A stretch of DNA of 64,000 bases, taken from Flavimarina sp. Hel_I_48 (GTDB lineage Bacteria > Bacteroidota > Bacteroidia > Flavobacteriales > Flavobacteriaceae). Of this stretch, positions 60,989-64,000 are shown piece after piece. Position 1 is the first letter of the stretch. Each line of letters opens with the position of its first letter. The stretch is taken from positions 2,977,001 through 3,041,000 of the forward strand of contig NZ_JPOL01000002.1 of the NCBI RefSeq assembly GCF_000733945.1. Direction: 5' to 3'. The position numbers were made by a program, and so were the translations under genes. The notes under the pieces were generated by a model. That model was given only the letters and a program-made list of their open reading frames with translations. It was not told the origin of the DNA and did not search any database.

Positions 60989-63900
60989 TTATCGGTTTAA
61001 GTAGAGGTTGCCTTGAACGGGCGCGGTCGCGCCGTCGTTATAATTTATAATATAGAAGTAAACACCGTTAGGCAAGACGCCATTACCCAGTTGGTTTTGA
61101 TTTGCCGTGCCATCCCATGCTTCGCTGTTCGCGTTGCCTTTGAATACCACATTCCCATTTCGGTTAAAGACCTCAATGGTATAGTCTGGGTAGACAACGC
61201 CTATATTTTGTATTATAAAGCGGTCGTTGATCCCATCTCCATTAGGGGAAAATGCTTCTGGAACAAAAATGTTATCGCAGGCCGTAAGGTCTACGGTAAT
61301 GGCAAGTCGCTCGCTGCTTTCACAGCCCAGACTGCTGGTTTGGGTAGCGTAATAGGTGCTCCTGTTTACGAGTTGTGTTGAGCCCGCAAGGGTATTTCCG
61401 CCTGTTTCAGAATCATAAATAGCAAGGGTACCGGTACTCGATAACCTATTGAGAAGGTCTGAAACTGTGGGGTCATCATTGATACAGAACCTATTTCCAT
61501 CAGAAGCAATACCAGGCGGTTCAGGGTCCTGGACTTCAAAAATTATAGCATTGTCGCCCAGGTTTGCTGCACCGCACTGGGTTACAAAATCCTGAAGTCC
61601 TATAATGCTAATTGTGGTATTTCCGGCATTTTCAAGTACGGAAGGAGCTATTGTAAAATGTGCATCGCCCGAAACAAATAGTACCTCCTCCGTTTGAGTC
61701 TGTGTCGTAGCTCCTTCCAGTTGATAGGTTATTATATATTCCCGGTCTGCCAGATTTGTAGCTCCGGAAATAAAGACTTCCGCCGAGCTTGTCAAACATA
61801 TATTTTCAGTTGTTAGACTGAGGCCACTGGCATCAGGTCTGGATGAAATTTCAAAACTGGCGCTTGCGTTGTTTGGTATAAAACTGCAACCTGTTGAACT
61901 AACTATTTCTTCAATGCTTATTGTGGTCGAGCCAGTATTTATAAGCTGACCAGAAGGGATTTCAAGTATACCTGATGCATTATTTATATCCAGCGTCGTG
62001 GTAGTAGCGTTGCTGTTGTTTGCTCCGGAAAGCTGGTACGTAATAGTGTAGCTTCCATTTACAAGACCTGAACTGCTGTTAACGGAAAGCATTCCCGCTT
62101 CGTTTATGCAAATATCCATCGCGTTAATATCATCAGACTCCAGGGTTGGTATAGGATAGATTTCAAAACTGGTGCTTACTGCTGTTACGCTCTCGCAGCC
62201 GGTGTTAAGTTTGGTTAACGACTGTACGGTGAATATTGTGGTGCCAGCATTAGATACTTCATTAGAAGAGATGTCAAAGGTAGCACCTCCATCAGAAATG
62301 GTGATCATTAATGGTGGAGCTTCCAATTCATTCGCACCGCTCAGCGAGTAGACAAGTGAATACGAGCCATCTTCAATTGAAGCTGCACTGATAATGAAAC
62401 TTGTGTTTTCCCCTAAGCAAACCGACGTTACTGAAATGTTCTGCGCTGTAAGCTGTGGAAGTGCATTTACGGTAAATGTTGTAGCTATAGTTAAATTTTC
62501 GGAACTACAGTTTTCTGAATTGACCGCAGTGACCATGAGGGTGGTCTCGCCCGCATTCGTAAGAGCGTTTTCGGGCAGTTCAAAGCTGCCATTGCCATTG
62601 GTAAAATTGAGTCCGTCTGCTGTATCATTATCCGTATTTGCGCCACTTAGCGAATAGGTGAAATCGTAAATTCCATCTGTTAAATATGGTGCATTTACCG
62701 TTACCGTCTGGTTTCCACTTATGGCACAAAAATCTGCTACCGTAAGGGATGCGCCGGTCATATCTGGGGGAAGGGAAATTAAAAAGGAAAAATCTAGATT
62801 TTCTGGATCTGTGGTACAACCGGTAATGGTATTCGTAACATTAGTAACCGTAAGGTCTGTGTTGCCGGCATTTGTCAATAGTGTTTCAGAAATACTGAAT
62901 GAGCCGCTTGCACCATCAATTTTCACTTCCTGGGATTGAAAACCAGAGGTGTTATCACCTGAAAGCAAATACGTAAAAGAATATGTGCCATCAGAAAGGT
63001 TTCCTGTTGCAGAAGTTACATTTACAGTCGCAGCATCTCCCAGGCAAAGTGCGTCTGCAAGACTCAATGTGGTATCATCGAGAACGGGTGATGCATTCAC
63101 GGCAAACGTTGTTGAAAGTGATGTTTCCGTAACGCAGGTTAAATCATCGTTTTCCTTCTGAATATTGGCAATTTCCAGCCTATTTGCACCCGTATTTTGA
63201 AGGAATTCCTCCGGAATGGTAAAGGAAGTTGCTCCATCAACAAATTCAAGTGTTATTTGTTCATCAATAGCCGTATTTGAACCGGTGATGTTATACGTAA
63301 GTGTATACTCGCCATCGTCAAGGGTAGCACCGCTTAGATCTGCAATTACCGGCTCTGGGAAACATACGGAGTTCACGGTTAGTGATGCATTATTGAGATC
63401 AGGATTTTCATAAATCTCAAAAGAAACACTTTTAGGCAGACCCAATGCCGGACAATTTTGAGATTCATTTTCAAAAGAATTCAATTGTAATGTGTAGGAA
63501 GTGGGGAGTGCAACAGCTTCAGAAGGAAGGGTGACAGATCCGGTTCCACCTATAAATTCAATGGATGCCGTATAATCATCACTTTCACTATTGGCTTCAA
63601 GAGCATATCCTAGCGTATAGATCCCATTAGGAATATTAGTTTCACTATCGGTAATGATGAGGTTTACCGGTTGCGTTTCACATACCGAAGCGATAGTTAA
63701 AGCGCTGGCAGTTAAATCTGGATAGGGGGAGATGCTAAAAGTAGCTGCAGGCTCATTTAAATTAACGGCATCGCAGCCGGTACCTTCATTTTGCAGATTT
63801 GTTATGGTAAGGGTTGAAGTCCCCAATTCTAAATTTTCACTGGCAAGATCAAAAGATGCAGTACCAGCAGTGAATAACAATTGAGTGATTTCCTGGTCGT

Positions 63901-64000
63901 TTAGGGTATTTGCCCCACTCAGTGAATAGGTGAGCGTATAATTACCGTCAGCGATTGCTGTGTTTTCTCCGTTGTTTAAGTTTACGGTAATTGTTTCCCC
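60989..64000 (-). CDS. Giant T9SS-exported repeat protein, type-B CTD (5' end outside window)
   Basis: At least 1003 residues; the frame is open through the right edge, so its N-terminus lies outside. At least eight repeats of about 105 aa, each with a DGxYxxxYxLSG strand, a NAGxTTL strand and usually two Cys. The ~94-residue C-terminal domain (IFVPEAFSPNGDGINDRF, IEVFNRNGNVVFKG, LPNGVYFYII) is the gliding-motility/SprB-type B CTD that directs export through T9SS. Surface adhesin or matrix protein. Same transcript as PorP and the OmpA/PD40 protein. A TTG at 63880 is internal, not a start. Confidence 0.9.
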   Translation of the reverse strand, partial: GETITVNLNNGENTAIADGNYTLTYSLSGANTLNDQEITQLLFTAGTASFDLASENLELGTSTLTITNLQNEGTGCDAVNLNEPAATFSISPYPDLTASALTIASVCETQPVNLIITDSETNIPNGIYTLGYALEANSESDDYTASIEFIGGTGSVTLPSEAVALPTSYTLQLNSFENESQNCPALGLPKSVSFEIYENPDLNNASLTVNSVCFPEPVIADLSGATLDDGEYTLTYNITGSNTAIDEQITLEFVDGATSFTIPEEFLQNTGANRLEIANIQKENDDLTCVTETSLSTTFAVNASPVLDDTTLSLADALCLGDAATVNVTSATGNLSDGTYSFTYLLSGDNTSGFQSQEVKIDGASGSFSISETLLTNAGNTDLTVTNVTNTITGCTTDPENLDFSFLISLPPDMTGASLTVADFCAISGNQTVTVNAPYLTDGIYDFTYSLSGANTDNDTADGLNFTNGNGSFELPENALTNAGETTLMVTAVNSENCSSENLTIATTFTVNALPQLTAQNISVTSVCLGENTSFIISAASIEDGSYSLVYSLSGANELEAPPLMITISDGGATFDISSNEVSNAGTTIFTVQSLTKLNTGCESVTAVSTSFEIYPIPTLESDDINAMDICINEAGMLSVNSSSGLVNGSYTITYQLSGANNSNATTTTLDINNASGILEIPSGQLINTGSTTISIEEIVSSTGCSFIPNNASASFEISSRPDASGLSLTTENICLTSSAEVFISGATNLADREYIITYQLEGATTQTQTEEVLFVSGDAHFTIAPSVLENAGNTTISIIGLQDFVTQCGAANLGDNAIIFEVQDPEPPGIASDGNRFCINDDPTVSDLLNRLSSTGTLAIYDSETGGNTLAGSTQLVNRSTYYATQTSSLGCESSERLAITVDLTACDNIFVPEAFSPNGDGINDRFIIQNIGVVYPDYTIEVFNRNGNVVFKGNANSEAWDGTANQNQLGNGVLPNGVYFYIINYNDGATAPVQGNLYLNR
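61490..64000 (-). repeat. Eight ~315-bp coding repeats in the giant adhesin
   Basis: Diverged units of ~103-107 codons, recognised by their recurring Tyr-rich strand, terminal Cys and ASF/SFxI strands. The first visible unit is cut by the window edge. Confidence 0.7.

Overview
The window reads as chromosomal DNA of a marine-type Flavobacteriaceae (Bacteroidota). The evidence is the set of gene families: a type IX secretion (T9SS) type-B C-terminal domain, a PorP/SprF protein, a BACON-domain lipoprotein, carboxypeptidase-like plug domains on a TonB receptor, and a short RpoD without region 1.1. Upstream regions also repeatedly carry the Bacteroidota -7 box TAnnTTTG, several with a TTG box 19-20 bp upstream. 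Most of the window is ordinary core chromosome. I see no insertion sequence, phage, integron, CRISPR array, rRNA or tRNA.

Layout. 1-3086: the end of a polysaccharide-utilisation cluster, with an alpha-L-fucosidase cut by the left edge and a BACON-GH5 endoglucanase lipoprotein, closed by a terminator. 3476-9542: B12-type radical SAM protein, tRNA-dihydrouridine synthase, DUF937 protein, and the serine genes serC-serA. 9721-15347: LuxC-like acyl-CoA reductase divergent from a dicluster ferredoxin, a TonB receptor and ychF. 15714-21704: OmpA porin, a small unknown, an aldehyde dehydrogenase, a LolA-like protein, DUF72 and gluconokinase. 22072-25632: two different MscS-type channels around a membrane-anchored EEP-fold protein. 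25838-34488: a pair of exported ferritin-like proteins, a D-Ala-D-Ala dipeptidase, a VTT/DUF3817 membrane pair, an SDR, an SF2 helicase, DUF2490 and rpoD. 35031-43637: NhaD, an FKBP, a secreted beta-helix protein, a Fur-family regulator next to a P1B-4 metal ATPase broken by an in-frame TAG, purB and a sirtuin. 43757-58134: a CHRD repeat lipoprotein, trmH, a DEAD-box RNA helicase, rdgB, rlmH, nadC, a YihY protein, DUF2147, priA, a LytTR regulator, and rpsF-rpsR-rplI. 58151-64000: an OmpA/PD40 protein, PorP/SprF, and a very large T9SS-exported repeat protein cut by the right edge.

Genes that appear to act together: GH29 with GH5 on a hemicellulose; serC with serA; the LuxC-like reductase with the ferredoxin, around a shared palindrome; the two ferritin-like proteins; the Fur regulator with the metal ATPase; and the repeat adhesin, PorP and OmpA/PD40 trio at the right end.

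The observations most worth following are the single in-frame TAG in an otherwise intact P1B-4 ATPase, two intergenic arrays of A/T tracts spaced at about 10 bp upstream of an FKBP gene and of nadC, the five-unit CHRD lipoprotein with exact 369-bp repeats, the palindrome inside the ferredoxin promoter, the CX4CX2C cluster motif in the radical SAM protein, and -7 boxes only 4 nt from start codons.
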